NCBI RefSeq assembly: GCF_002163755.1
Contig: NZ_CP015863.1
Coordinates: 2,480,001-2,544,000, forward strand
Length of the DNA: 64,000 bases
Direction: 5' to 3'
DNA from: Vibrio campbellii CAIM 519 = NBRC 15631 = ATCC 25920
GTDB lineage: Bacteria > Pseudomonadota > Gammaproteobacteria > Enterobacterales > Vibrionaceae
Below are positions 53,312 through 62,387 of the stretch, piece after piece. The stretch's first letter is position 1. Every line of letters starts with the position of its first letter. The translations under genes were made by a program, and so were the position numbers. The notes beneath the pieces were generated by a model. That model had not been told where the DNA came from. It ran no database searches and saw only the letters and a list, made by a program, of their open reading frames with translations.

Positions 53312-53335
53312 AAGGGTTGGCTTCGGTCAGCCCTT
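53312..53335 (+). terminator. intrinsic terminator after proS
   Basis: AAGGGTTGGC and GTCAGCCCTT form a 10-bp stem (two G-U pairs) with a TTCG tetraloop; TTTTA follows. Confidence 0.9.
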
Positions 53336-53445
53336 TTTTACGTCTGCTTTTCTAAGTGTGTAGACCCTCTCTAATATTTGCGTTGTTAATCTTTGGTTCA
53401 GATTCATCACCTTACACTGGATTTAATCTAGTAAGGAGGTCACTC

Positions 53446-54114
53446 ATGGATCTAAAAAGTCTTCTTAACCAAGCTCTCAAATCAGACCTGATCAAGCAAG
53501 GTGCCGATGCGCTTGGTAAACAATCGAGCAATATCAAATCTTCATCTAACTCTAGCCAACTAAAAACCCTTGGCGCAGGTGCGATCGGCGGCGGCCTTAT
53601 CGGCATGCTGATGGGCTCGAAGAAAAGTAAAAAGATGGCGAAGAAGATGGGCTCTGGCGCACTTAAAGTCGGTGGCGCAGCGGCACTAGGTGCTCTGGCT
53701 TACAAAGTCTACAACGATTGGCAATCAAAACAGGATGCACAAGGCGTCAACGAAACCTTCGATCCTGATGACAACAAACATGCAAAGCTGATTCTTAAAG
53801 CCATGATTGGTGCAGCGAAAGCCGATGGCCATGTCGATGAAGAAGAAATGGCTCGCATCGAACAAGCACTGACAGAAATGGGCGCAGATGATCATGTAAG
53901 ACAGTTGGTTCATCAAGAGCTGCATAAACCTCTCGATCCAGCAGAAATAGCCCGCTTAGCAACGTCGCCACAACAAGCATCAGAAATTTATCTGGCGTCA
54001 CTGATTGTGGCCGATGAGCAAAACTTTATGGAGAAAGCGTATTTGCAGGAGCTTGCAAAGCAGCTCAATCTTTCTCCAGAAGTCACACATCAATTGGAAG
54101 CCCAATTGCAGTGA
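53446..54114 (+). CDS. YebE-like DUF533 family protein
   Basis: A 222-residue protein. The first half has Gly/Ala-rich hydrophobic stretches (GAGAIGGGLIGMLMGSK and GGAAALGALAYKVYNDW, about 45-100) with Lys-rich loops; the second half (about 118-218) is a TerB-like all-alpha domain with acidic motifs (AAKADGHVDEEEMARIE). It matches the DUF533/YebE family. YebE of E. coli is under Cpx control; no such site was checked here. The ATG has AAGGAGG 6 nt upstream; a 30-codon-longer frame is not needed. Confidence 0.88.
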   Translation: MDLKSLLNQALKSDLIKQGADALGKQSSNIKSSSNSSQLKTLGAGAIGGGLIGMLMGSKKSKKMAKKMGSGALKVGGAAALGALAYKVYNDWQSKQDAQGVNETFDPDDNKHAKLILKAMIGAAKADGHVDEEEMARIEQALTEMGADDHVRQLVHQELHKPLDPAEIARLATSPQQASEIYLASLIVADEQNFMEKAYLQELAKQLNLSPEVTHQLEAQLQ

Positions 54115-54227
54115 TGAATGTTTGCTCAAGTTGCTCGTTAACTTGAGTCAAAACAATTCTCTGCTTTGAGTTTCAAAACGGCTGTGTGTATATTTGAGAG
54201 CAGTTATCATTTCTTAAGGATTTAGCC

Positions 54228-54434
54228 ATGCAAGTATACGGCTGTTGTGAATTAGTTCGTGAGCTTTACGCTCAAATCGGTAGTGGCGATCAAGCTTACG
54301 TGCCTCAAGCAATCTCGTGTGCCGTAAGAGCACTGAATGACGTTGCGGCAGACGAGTCTCTACCAAAAGACGTTCGTGAAAAAGCGGCATTTGCTGCGGC
54401 AAACCTACTGATCTCTGATTTCGAGGATAAGTAA
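54228..54434 (+). CDS. yaeP: UPF0253 family protein YaeP
   Basis: A 68-residue protein of unknown function. [16 protein letters not shown] and [17 protein letters not shown] match YaeP (E. coli 66 residues). Its last base is the first base of the next ATG (TAATG), so the two are translationally coupled. Confidence 0.9.
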
Positions 54435-54625
54435 TGAATTTAGCGAACTTCGAATCCATGGATCCAATCATGCTGATGAGCATCGTCAACATGAAGCTAC
54501 GTGACGACTTCGGTGGTGATCTGGATAAGCTGGTTACATTCTTTGATATCGACCGCGCAGCACTTGAAGCAAAACTGGCAACGGCGGGTTTTGACTTTCT
54601 GCCTGACGCAGGTCAGTTCCGTTAA
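54434..54625 (+). CDS. DUF4250 family protein
   Basis: A 63-residue protein with the conserved start [19 protein letters not shown] and end AGFDFLPDAGQFR. It matches DUF4250. Function unknown. It is coupled to yaeP by a 1-bp overlap and followed by a terminator. Confidence 0.88.
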   Translation: MNLANFESMDPIMLMSIVNMKLRDDFGGDLDKLVTFFDIDRAALEAKLATAGFDFLPDAGQFR

Positions 54626-54663
54626 CAGCCCATCGCGACGGACAACGTAAACAACGAACAGAA

Positions 54664-54695
54664 AAAAGGGCTTGATGCATTCATCAAGCCCTTTT
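54664..54695. terminator. bidirectional intrinsic terminator
   Basis: AAAAGGGCTTGATG and CATCAAGCCCTTTT form a 14-bp perfect stem with a 4-nt loop, flanked by A/T runs on both sides. It ends yaeP-DUF4250 on the plus strand and the NSS transporter gene on the minus strand. Confidence 0.9.
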
Positions 54696-54718
54696 CTTTT
54701 GTACTTTGCGTAAGCCGA

Positions 54719-56083
54719 TTAGCCGAACGAAGCCCAAATAACGGTCGCTACCAGAATCGGACAAACAAACTTCACGTATGCTGGCCACAACTTACCGAAC
54801 CAACCTTGAGTAAACTCAGGACAACCTTGCTCAAGCTCTTTGATTTTTGAGTGACGATTCCATACCCAGCCGCCAAATAGACAGAACAATAGCGCCGCCA
54901 TAGGTTGTAGATATTGCGTTGCGATAGTCGCAACCATGCCAAACAGTGCGCCGAAGTTAAATACGATAACCACACTGAACAGAGCAATCAGGCCACCCAA
55001 TACCCAGCTTGTCGTGCTGCGTTTAGTATTGAATCGCTCACTTACTAGAGCAACCGGACATTCAAGCATCGAGATAGAAGACGTCAATGCTGCAATCATC
55101 AGTAGTAAGAAGAAAACAATTGAGAACAGTTGGCCAAGCAAACCTAAGCTATCAAACATCAGCGGTAGAACTGTAAATACCAGTGTATCTGAACTTAATA
55201 GGGAACCATCTTCTGCATAGATTTGAACGCCTTTTTGCATCGCAACGAACATTGCCGGCATCACTACTAGGCCTGCAATAAAGGCAACGGCGGTATCGAC
55301 CATAGTCACGTTCATCGCCATCTTCGGTAGGTTCTCTTTCTTACTTAGGTAAGAGCCATAGATAAGCATCGAACAGCCACCGATGGTCAGTGAGAAGAAG
55401 CCTTGACCCATTGCGGCAAGGATAAGTTTGCGATCCCATACTTTCTCGAAATCAGGCACTAAGTAGTGCTTCAAACCTTCCATCGCACCGTTTTGCGTCA
55501 TGATGTAGATGAACAGCAAACCGAACAGAACAAACAGTGCTGGCATTAGGCGTGTAGACCATTTCTCAATGCCCTGCTTCACGCCGCCCTGTACGATCAA
55601 AATGGTTAATACATAAAATGTAATCGTACCAAACAAGTTGCGTTCAACGCTGAAGCCTTTCAACCATTGTGTAGCCGCTTCCATGCCCATGATGTCGGTA
55701 ACCGCGCCCAACATAAAGCAGATCAACCAGCCGCCTACAATCGAGTAAAACGCCAAAACCGCACTTGGTACACTCAGGCCAATCCAACCAACTAGGCCGC
55801 CAAGCTTTTTGCCCACAGGGTTGTCTGTTAGAGAACGCATACTGTCTACTGGGTTGGCTTGACCATGACGACCGATCGCCATTTCTACCACCAGCATTGG
55901 GAATGCAACGATAAGAATCATCACCAAGTACACCAACAAGAAGGCACCGCCGCCGTTGCTTGCTGCTTGGGTAGGAAAGCCCCAAATGTTACCTAGACCC
56001 ACTGCAGCACCTGCTGCCGCTAAGATGAATCCAAGGCGTGAGCCAAAATGCTCACGAGGCTGAGAAGAAGTTTGTTGTGTCAT
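54719..56083 (-). CDS. sodium-dependent transporter, NSS family
   Basis: A neurotransmitter:sodium symporter of 454 residues, related to LeuT. The first helix HFGSRLGFILAAAGAAVGLGN and NIWGFPTQAASNGGGAF are the Na+/substrate signature, and about 11-12 membrane segments follow. Substrate, probably an amino acid, is not readable. The ATG at 56083 has GAGTGG just upstream; a TTG extension to 56104 is unlikely. Confidence 0.9.
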   Translation of the reverse strand: MTQQTSSQPREHFGSRLGFILAAAGAAVGLGNIWGFPTQAASNGGGAFLLVYLVMILIVAFPMLVVEMAIGRHGQANPVDSMRSLTDNPVGKKLGGLVGWIGLSVPSAVLAFYSIVGGWLICFMLGAVTDIMGMEAATQWLKGFSVERNLFGTITFYVLTILIVQGGVKQGIEKWSTRLMPALFVLFGLLFIYIMTQNGAMEGLKHYLVPDFEKVWDRKLILAAMGQGFFSLTIGGCSMLIYGSYLSKKENLPKMAMNVTMVDTAVAFIAGLVVMPAMFVAMQKGVQIYAEDGSLLSSDTLVFTVLPLMFDSLGLLGQLFSIVFFLLLMIAALTSSISMLECPVALVSERFNTKRSTTSWVLGGLIALFSVVIVFNFGALFGMVATIATQYLQPMAALLFCLFGGWVWNRHSKIKELEQGCPEFTQGWFGKLWPAYVKFVCPILVATVIWASFG

Positions 56084-56104
56084 ACCACTCACACAAAATA
56101 CCAA

Positions 56105-56485
56105 TGAACTAGCTGACTAGTACACTATAGCAATATCTTCTACTCAACAAGAGTGATTAGGTTAATTACTCGACAATTAGATCAATTAGCAGACATTCAG
56201 TTTGTAAATTTCCACGTACATCTCATATTCACCAAGTCTCCCATTCGCCCCTTTTGATGGATTTATAAATCAGCGTGAAGTGAGCCGAAAAATAATGAGC
56301 CGCGTTGTAAAGCACGAATAGTTCAGCGTGATTTCGTGTTGAAAAGTAAAAAAAATTGCTTCGATTTTTCCTCATCAGGTCTATTTATCAACTAGTTATC
56401 TAACTATACCCAAGTCATCTTGATGATACTTGGGGATGTATTTGTTCATGTTCTTTCGAACATCGAGTAACTCAAGGAGAGAAAA
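56105..56485. promoter_or_regulatory. control region between NSS transporter and chitinase genes
   Basis: This 380-bp divergent intergenic region is AT-rich and has no gene I can support. Near its right end (56409-56434) CCCAAGT and ACTTGGG flank CATCTTGATG, giving a long near-perfect hairpin 50-75 bp before the chitinase start, probably in its leader or at an operator. Confidence 0.5.
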
Positions 56486-59026
56486 ATGAAGGTCACGCTA
56501 CTGCATGGTGCGGTCGTTGCAGCACTCAGTGTCAGCTACCAAGCTCAAGCCTACAATTGCCAAGATTTATCGGTCTGGGATAGTTCCATCGTTTATAATT
56601 CTGACGATCAAGTACAAACTAAAGGCGCCGCGTATGAGGCAGCTTATTGGACGCAAGGCAATGATCCGGTCAATAACTCGGGGCCATGGGAAGCATGGAA
56701 AGGTCTTGGACAATGTGATGGTAGTGGTACAAACCTACCTCCGACGGTGTCCTTCTCTTCTCCTGCAGATAATGCGCAAATTCCAGAAGGCAGCGTGATC
56801 ACTTTATTGGCGAACGCAACTGACGAAGATGGTCAGGTCGCTCAAGTAGAATTCCTTGCTGGTAACCAGACCGTTGCTGTTGTTACCCAATCCCCTTTCC
56901 AAGCGGAATGGACAGCGGTAGAAGGTGTCTCTCAGTTAACAGCTATCGCCACCGACAATGAAGGTGCGATCACCACAACCATCGTGTCTATCTTCGTTCA
57001 ACCGCAAACCGAATTACCACCTCCAACCGTATCTCTCACGAGCCCAACAGCTACAGAAACGCCAAGTGTAGGTGACACTATTTCGGTAACAGCCGATGCA
57101 GCAGACAGCGATGGCTTAGTCACGCAAGTTGAGTTTTTCGTAAACAACCAGTCCGTTGCTGTCGATACTTCGGCTCCATATGAATACATCTGGACTGCAG
57201 CAGTTGGAACTCACACCTTTAAAGCACAGGCGACCGACGATTCAAATCTATCGACCATGAGCCAAGAAGTCTCTCTCGTCGTCAACGATTCAAGCTCTGG
57301 AGGCTGTGCAGACGCAGTGCCTTACGTTGCCGGCAACCGCTATGAAGCTGGTGCGCTCGTCTCCAACCTAAACCAGAAATATCGTTGTGATGTTGCGGGG
57401 TGGTGTTCTTCTGATGCAGCCTGGGCTTATGAGCCGGGAGAAGGTTTGTACTGGCAAGATGCATGGACAGGCCTAGGTGCATGTTCGACGCCGCCTCAAG
57501 TGGCTATTACCGCACCGAGCGAAGGACAAGTATTACTCGCAGGCGACAACGTTGAAGTGTCCGCAGATGCCAGCGATGCAGACGGTAGTGTGGCTCAAGT
57601 AGAGTTCTTCGCAAATGGCACCAGTTTAGGTGTGGTTGCTCGAGCACCATATTCCGTTCTATGGAATGCAACGCTAGTTGGCGCGAATCAACTAAAAGCC
57701 GTTGCCACAGACAACGATAACAACACGTCCGAGTCAGTCGTTAACGTGACGGTGAGTGACCAAGACTTGGTGATCTCATTGACGTCACCGAGTGCAGGTC
57801 AAACCGTCGGTTTAGGTAAGAATCTCGTTCTAAGCGCAGATGCAACTTCACTAACCTCTGGCGTGAAACACGTAGACTTTATGGTGAACGGAGCAATTGT
57901 CGCAACCGACACAACCGCACCTTACTCAGCGAACTGGACACCTGCCGCGATTGGTAGCTTTACGGTAAGCGCTCAAGCCACTGATCTTGCAGGCACAACA
58001 GCGCTTTCTGATGCCGCTTCGATTACCGTTGTTGAACAAACTGAGAAACGTCATAAGTTGATTGGTTACTGGCACAACTTCGTGAACGGTGCAGGCTGTC
58101 CTATCCGCCTCGCTGACATGTCTGATGCATGGGATGTGATTGATATTGCCTTTGCCGAAAACGACCGCAACAGCGATGGTACCGTGCATTTCAACTTGTA
58201 CTCTGGCGATATCTACAGTGATTGTCCTGCGCTAGACCCAACTCAATTCAAGCAAGACATGGCCGCACTGCAAGCTAAAGGTAAGAAGTTCGTTCTGTCT
58301 CTTGGTGGCGCAGAAGGCACAATCACGCTCAACACAGACCAAGATGAAGCAAACTTTGTATCGAGCCTGACCGCATTGATTGCCGAATGGGGCTTCGATG
58401 GTTTGGATGTGGACCTAGAAAGTGGCTCTAATCTGCTCCATGGTTCGCAAATCCAAGCACGTTTAGGTGGTGCTTTGTTGCAAATCGAGCAAAACATGGG
58501 CGGCGATATGTACCTAACCATGGCGCCAGAGCACCCTTACGTACAAGGTGGCTACATTGCTTACAGCGGAATTTGGGGAGCGTATATTCCCGTGATTAAC
58601 GAGACACGCAGTACTCTCGACCTTCTACACGTTCAGCTATACAACAACGGCGGCCTGCCAAATCCATACATGCCTGGCTCGGCTCCAGAAGGGTCTGTGG
58701 ATATGATGGTGGCACAGTCTAAGATGCTGATTGAGGGTTTTGAATTGGCAGACGGCACCATGTTTGAACCACTGCGTGATGACCAAGTGGCGATTGGTTT
58801 GCCATCCGGTCCGAGCTCCGCTAACTCAGGCCAGGCTCCAACTCAGAACATTCTAGACGCGCTAGACTGTCTGACCAAAGGCATCTCATGTGGCACAGTG
58901 AAACCAGCATTCAACCACCCGAATTACGCAGGTGTGATGACATGGTCAATCAACTGGGATGAACATGATGGCTTTAACTTCTCTAAGCCAGTGGGTGACA
59001 AATTGACTCAGATGAATGCGCAATAA
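56486..59026 (+). CDS. secreted GH18 chitinase with chitin-binding and Ig-like domains
   Basis: An 846-residue exported enzyme that hydrolyses chitin. The signal peptide ends at about residue 22 (YQAQA-YN). A chitin-binding type 3 module (about 24-77, CQDLSVWDSS to WEAWKGLGQC) is followed by two Ig-like repeats (about 80-270, pattern VSFSSPADNAQI and AQVEFLAGNQ), a second chitin-binding module (about 273-336, CADAVPYVAGNRYEAG to WTGLGAC), two more Ig-like repeats (about 337-515), and a C-terminal GH18 barrel (about 523-846). The catalytic motif DGLDVDLE has Asp638, Asp641, Asp643 and Glu645. In the barrel, KKFVLSLGGAEGT is the substrate strand. The pattern is like vibrio ChiA-2-type chitinases. 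It is probably exported by type II secretion. Confidence 0.93.
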   Translation: MKVTLLHGAVVAALSVSYQAQAYNCQDLSVWDSSIVYNSDDQVQTKGAAYEAAYWTQGNDPVNNSGPWEAWKGLGQCDGSGTNLPPTVSFSSPADNAQIPEGSVITLLANATDEDGQVAQVEFLAGNQTVAVVTQSPFQAEWTAVEGVSQLTAIATDNEGAITTTIVSIFVQPQTELPPPTVSLTSPTATETPSVGDTISVTADAADSDGLVTQVEFFVNNQSVAVDTSAPYEYIWTAAVGTHTFKAQATDDSNLSTMSQEVSLVVNDSSSGGCADAVPYVAGNRYEAGALVSNLNQKYRCDVAGWCSSDAAWAYEPGEGLYWQDAWTGLGACSTPPQVAITAPSEGQVLLAGDNVEVSADASDADGSVAQVEFFANGTSLGVVARAPYSVLWNATLVGANQLKAVATDNDNNTSESVVNVTVSDQDLVISLTSPSAGQTVGLGKNLVLSADATSLTSGVKHVDFMVNGAIVATDTTAPYSANWTPAAIGSFTVSAQATDLAGTTALSDAASITVVEQTEKRHKLIGYWHNFVNGAGCPIRLADMSDAWDVIDIAFAENDRNSDGTVHFNLYSGDIYSDCPALDPTQFKQDMAALQAKGKKFVLSLGGAEGTITLNTDQDEANFVSSLTALIAEWGFDGLDVDLESGSNLLHGSQIQARLGGALLQIEQNMGGDMYLTMAPEHPYVQGGYIAYSGIWGAYIPVINETRSTLDLLHVQLYNNGGLPNPYMPGSAPEGSVDMMVAQSKMLIEGFELADGTMFEPLRDDQVAIGLPSGPSSANSGQAPTQNILDALDCLTKGISCGTVKPAFNHPNYAGVMTWSINWDEHDGFNFSKPVGDKLTQMNAQ

Positions 59027-59057
59027 TCCGCGTAGATTCTGAATAGCACCAAAGTAA

Positions 59058-59083
59058 AAAGAGCGCCTTGATAGGCGCTCTTT
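59058..59083. terminator. bidirectional intrinsic terminator, chitinase/yggN
   Basis: AAAGAGCGCCT and AGGCGCTCTTT form an 11-bp stem with a 4-nt loop. GTTGTTTG follows on the plus strand and TTACTTTGG on the minus strand. Confidence 0.8.
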
Positions 59084-59102
59084 GTTGTTTGTGCTTCACA
59101 AA

Positions 59103-59846
59103 TTAAATGGTGAAGACTTGGTAATCTTTTAGCTCGGGGATCTTCTTCAGCAGATCTTGTTCTTCAACCGCCATATCATCCAGAGATTCACACAAGTCTT
59201 CCGCTTGTTTTTCTACGTCTTCCGAGTGTTCTGCTAAGCGTTCTTGAACCTTAGCTTGCAGTTCGGTCATGCTTTCAGACAGTGCGGTTAAGTTCAAGCC
59301 GCCGTCTTCTTTCATTTTGGCAGACAACGCATCAAACGCGCTGATTAGGAATTCTTTGTTAAAGATTTCTTGTGCTTTTTCGAAGTCTTGTGACCATGAT
59401 TCAGTCATCGAATCAAAACTATCAGCAGGTAGAATAAAATCACCGTCTTTGTAGTAACGGGCTTCTACATCAGCAAAGAAGTCTTTTACTGCGACTTTCA
59501 CGTTATCAAATGAATCTGGTGCATCAAGGCTAACCGCGATGTCATCTATAATATCGTTTGCCAATGCTAAGCCATCACTTGCCAACTGTTTTGCTTGCGG
59601 AATGTAAGCATTCATCTTCTCGCGGTAATTCTCGATTGCCGCTTTCTGATCATCATCAAGCTCGATCAGCTCGCCTCTGATAAACAGGTTATTGTCTTCG
59701 TCGACGACCGCTTTTTCACCATTGGTATGCACGATTTCTAAGTTCTGACCATCCATACGAACTTCGTTGTTAATATCGACGCGACACTGGGCTGCATAGC
59801 CACTGGCGCTGATGGTCAACAATGAGAGTGTGAGCAGTTTCTTCAT
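59103..59846 (-). CDS. yggN: YggN family exported protein (DUF2884)
   Basis: A 247-residue periplasmic protein. The signal peptide covers about residues 1-19 (LTISASGYAA). The mature N-terminus CRVDINNEVRMDGQNLEI fits YggN/DUF2884; the C-terminal two-thirds is acidic and alpha-helical. Function unknown. The start at 59846 begins the signal peptide; the frame runs 15 codons further upstream. Confidence 0.87.
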   Translation of the reverse strand: MKKLLTLSLLTISASGYAAQCRVDINNEVRMDGQNLEIVHTNGEKAVVDEDNNLFIRGELIELDDDQKAAIENYREKMNAYIPQAKQLASDGLALANDIIDDIAVSLDAPDSFDNVKVAVKDFFADVEARYYKDGDFILPADSFDSMTESWSQDFEKAQEIFNKEFLISAFDALSAKMKEDGGLNLTALSESMTELQAKVQERLAEHSEDVEKQAEDLCESLDDMAVEEQDLLKKIPELKDYQVFTI

Positions 59847-59905
59847 TACTTTCTCTTTTTCATGGTTATTCTGTTTAACTATAACAAGCAACTATGGATA
59901 AGATG

Positions 59906-60385
59906 TCAGCAAACCGTCACGACTTCATAACAAGTTGTTTTATCGCCAATTTTCACATCAATGTCTTCCCCTTCTTCTTTGCCGACCAAAGCACAACCAA
60001 GGGGGGATTTCGGCGTGAGAACAAACACTTCTTTGCCTTGCCAACCAACGGTCAGTCCACCGGAGCAAGGGCCAATAAAGAAGGCTTTTTCAACATCATT
60101 CTCGTCGACTAATTCCACATAAGCACCAACCGCGATACGTGCATCAACAAAATCACGCAACACAAGAGTGCGGTACTGGCGAAGCTCTTCTTCACTCTCT
60201 TGTACACGCATTGCTTGCCCGTGTGCCAGATAGGATGCCTCAAGTGCTAATGTGTCGTACTTGTGCTCAGGTACGGTCTCTTCATCCGTCGCAGCGTCAA
60301 TGGCTCTTTGCGTCGAGGCGTGAGCAACGTGCAGTTTGTCTTCGAGTTGTTTAATGATTATTTGGACTAAATCGGCTTTGTTCAT
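59906..60385 (-). CDS. GreA/GreB-like elongation factor family protein
   Basis: A 159-residue protein. Residues about 1-70 form a helical hairpin (QLEDKLHVAHASTQRAID), and about 75-159 resemble the FKBP-like C-terminal domain of Gre factors (GAYVELVDENDVEKAFFIGP and LTPKSPLGCALVGKEEGEDI). The hairpin is shorter than in GreA, and the acidic tip residues differ, so antitermination or RNA-cleavage activity is not assured. The ATG at 60385 is used; a GTG at 60409 is an alternative. Confidence 0.78.
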   Translation of the reverse strand: MNKADLVQIIIKQLEDKLHVAHASTQRAIDAATDEETVPEHKYDTLALEASYLAHGQAMRVQESEEELRQYRTLVLRDFVDARIAVGAYVELVDENDVEKAFFIGPCSGGLTVGWQGKEVFVLTPKSPLGCALVGKEEGEDIDVKIGDKTTCYEVVTVC

Positions 60386-60461
60386 ACTTTTAGGACGCGC
60401 GTTAGGCACTCAGGGTGTGTTAATGTAATCCAGTTTATCATCAAACCAAGGTTTCCCTATT

Positions 60462-62387
60462 ATGCAAAGTGACTCGCTTCAGCAAACGCTTCAATCCGTG
60501 TTCGGGTTTGACTCATTAAGATCCGGCCAACAGCCGGTGATTGAAGCAGTAATGAACGGACACTCAGCCGCAGCCATCTTCCCAACTGGCTCAGGGAAAT
60601 CGCTTTGCTACCAACTTCCTGCTACCCAGTTACCACATCTGACATTGGTGATTTCACCGCTTCTTGCGCTGATGAAAGATCAACTTAGTTTCTTACAAGG
60701 CAGAGGCATTGCTGCGGCATCTATCGACAGTAGCCAAAGTCGTAAAGAAACCCAACAGGTGATGGCTGGCGTAAAGAATGGACATATCAAGATTTTGATG
60801 ATCTCGGTAGAGCGACTCAAGAACGAACGTTTTCGCGAGTTCATTCGTCAAATCCCACTTTCTCTCATGGTGGTTGATGAAGCGCACTGTATCTCGGAGT
60901 GGGGTCATAACTTCCGTCCAGACTACCTTAAACTGCCGCAATACCAGCGTGAACTGAATATCCCTCAAACCCTCTTGCTGACCGCAACCGCTACGCCAGC
61001 AGTTATCGAGGACATGCAAAGTAAGTTTGATATCGCTAGCGAGAACGTTACCGTTACCGGTTTCTATCGCTCTAATCTCGATATCTCGGTGGTGCCTTGC
61101 GAGGAAGAAAATAAGCAAACACAGCTGAATGACATCATTGCTGCGGCCCCTAAACTGCCGAGTATCGTGTACGTAACTCAGCAGCAAACCGCGGAGCAAG
61201 TAGCCAGCTCATTAATTCGTTTAGGCATCAATGCTCACGCTTATCATGCGGGTATGAAGAGCGATATTCGAGAGAAAATCCAACAGCAGTTTATGGACTC
61301 GCAAATCGACTGTATTGTCGCCACAATCGCGTTTGGTATGGGAGTAGATAAATCCGACATTCGTCGTGTTATTCACTTCGATTTACCGAAATCTATCGAA
61401 AACTACGCACAAGAAATCGGGCGCGCTGGACGAGATGGGCAACGTTCGGAGTGTATTCTTTTGGGGAACACCTCTGGCTTAACAGTATTAGAGAACTTTG
61501 TTTACGGTGACACACCAGAGCCAAGCTCAATCAATTATGTATTAGAACAAATTCGCGAGAACACACCTCAGTGGGAAGTGATGGCGCTGCGCTTATCTCG
61601 CGACAGCAATATTCGTCAACTGCCACTGAAGACCTCATTGGTTTACTTAGAGCTGGCAAAAGTGATTGAAGCCAAATACAGCTATTTCGCGGAATATCGC
61701 TTCAAGTTCTTACAAGACCAGTCTTTCATCCTCAATCAGTTCCAAGGCGAACGACGTCAGTTTGTTGAAGCTATTTTTGCTTGTTCAACCAAAGCGAAAG
61801 TTTGGTGCCAAGTGGATTTAGAAGCCTTGTGGATGAACTATCAATCTGAGCGTAGCCGCGTGGTTGCGGCGCTTGATTACTTCCACCAAAACGGTTGGAT
61901 TGAATTAGAAAGCAAGCAACTCACGGATGTGTATTCGGTTCTCCCTGCGACTCAAAATCAAGAAGTGATTTCTCAGCATTTGGTTGAGCTGTTCCAATCC
62001 AAAGAACAAAAAGACATTGAACGAATTCATACTATGTTGGATCTGTTCCAATCATCGGACTGCTTGAGCCATCAATTAGCGCATTACTTTGCTGATCACA
62101 ATGCACCGACGCAATGTGGTCACTGCTCAGTATGTCGTGGACAAATCGCTTCGTTCCCTCAGCCACAACAAGAGCAACCTGAGTTGACTCACCTATCCGC
62201 TTGGGTTGATGAGTTTGTTCAGCTTTCACCAACGGCGATTAGCAATGCCGCCGTAGCTCGCTTCCTGTGTGGGATCAGCACGCCAATCATTGCTCAGCTT
62301 AAAGCTAGCAAACTGCGAGGCTATGGCTCAATGGCGAATGTCTCTTTTGAACAGGTTCTAAAGCAGGTTGAGTTAGCACGAGCTTAA
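60462..62387 (+). CDS. RecQ-family ATP-dependent DNA helicase
   Basis: A 641-residue SF2 helicase. Walker A PTGSGKS is at residues 41-47 and DEAH at 139-142; the aromatic-rich loop HCISEWGHNFRPDY follows. Motif III TATATP, motif V IAFGMGVDKSDIRRVIHFD and motif VI QEIGRAGRDGQ are present. A Cys cluster CGHCSVC (about 557-563) recalls a RecQ zinc site, but spaced differently. I see no clear HRDC domain. It is likely a second RecQ-type helicase rather than classical RecQ. Its stop overlaps the dinB stop by 4 bp (convergent). Confidence 0.88.
   Translation: MQSDSLQQTLQSVFGFDSLRSGQQPVIEAVMNGHSAAAIFPTGSGKSLCYQLPATQLPHLTLVISPLLALMKDQLSFLQGRGIAAASIDSSQSRKETQQVMAGVKNGHIKILMISVERLKNERFREFIRQIPLSLMVVDEAHCISEWGHNFRPDYLKLPQYQRELNIPQTLLLTATATPAVIEDMQSKFDIASENVTVTGFYRSNLDISVVPCEEENKQTQLNDIIAAAPKLPSIVYVTQQQTAEQVASSLIRLGINAHAYHAGMKSDIREKIQQQFMDSQIDCIVATIAFGMGVDKSDIRRVIHFDLPKSIENYAQEIGRAGRDGQRSECILLGNTSGLTVLENFVYGDTPEPSSINYVLEQIRENTPQWEVMALRLSRDSNIRQLPLKTSLVYLELAKVIEAKYSYFAEYRFKFLQDQSFILNQFQGERRQFVEAIFACSTKAKVWCQVDLEALWMNYQSERSRVVAALDYFHQNGWIELESKQLTDVYSVLPATQNQEVISQHLVELFQSKEQKDIERIHTMLDLFQSSDCLSHQLAHYFADHNAPTQCGHCSVCRGQIASFPQPQQEQPELTHLSAWVDEFVQLSPTAISNAAVARFLCGISTPIIAQLKASKLRGYGSMANVSFEQVLKQVELARA

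Noticed and set aside
60693..61199. 168-codon minus-strand open frame
   Set aside because: It is antisense to the helicase core motifs of the RecQ-type gene, with low-complexity composition typical of a shadow frame.
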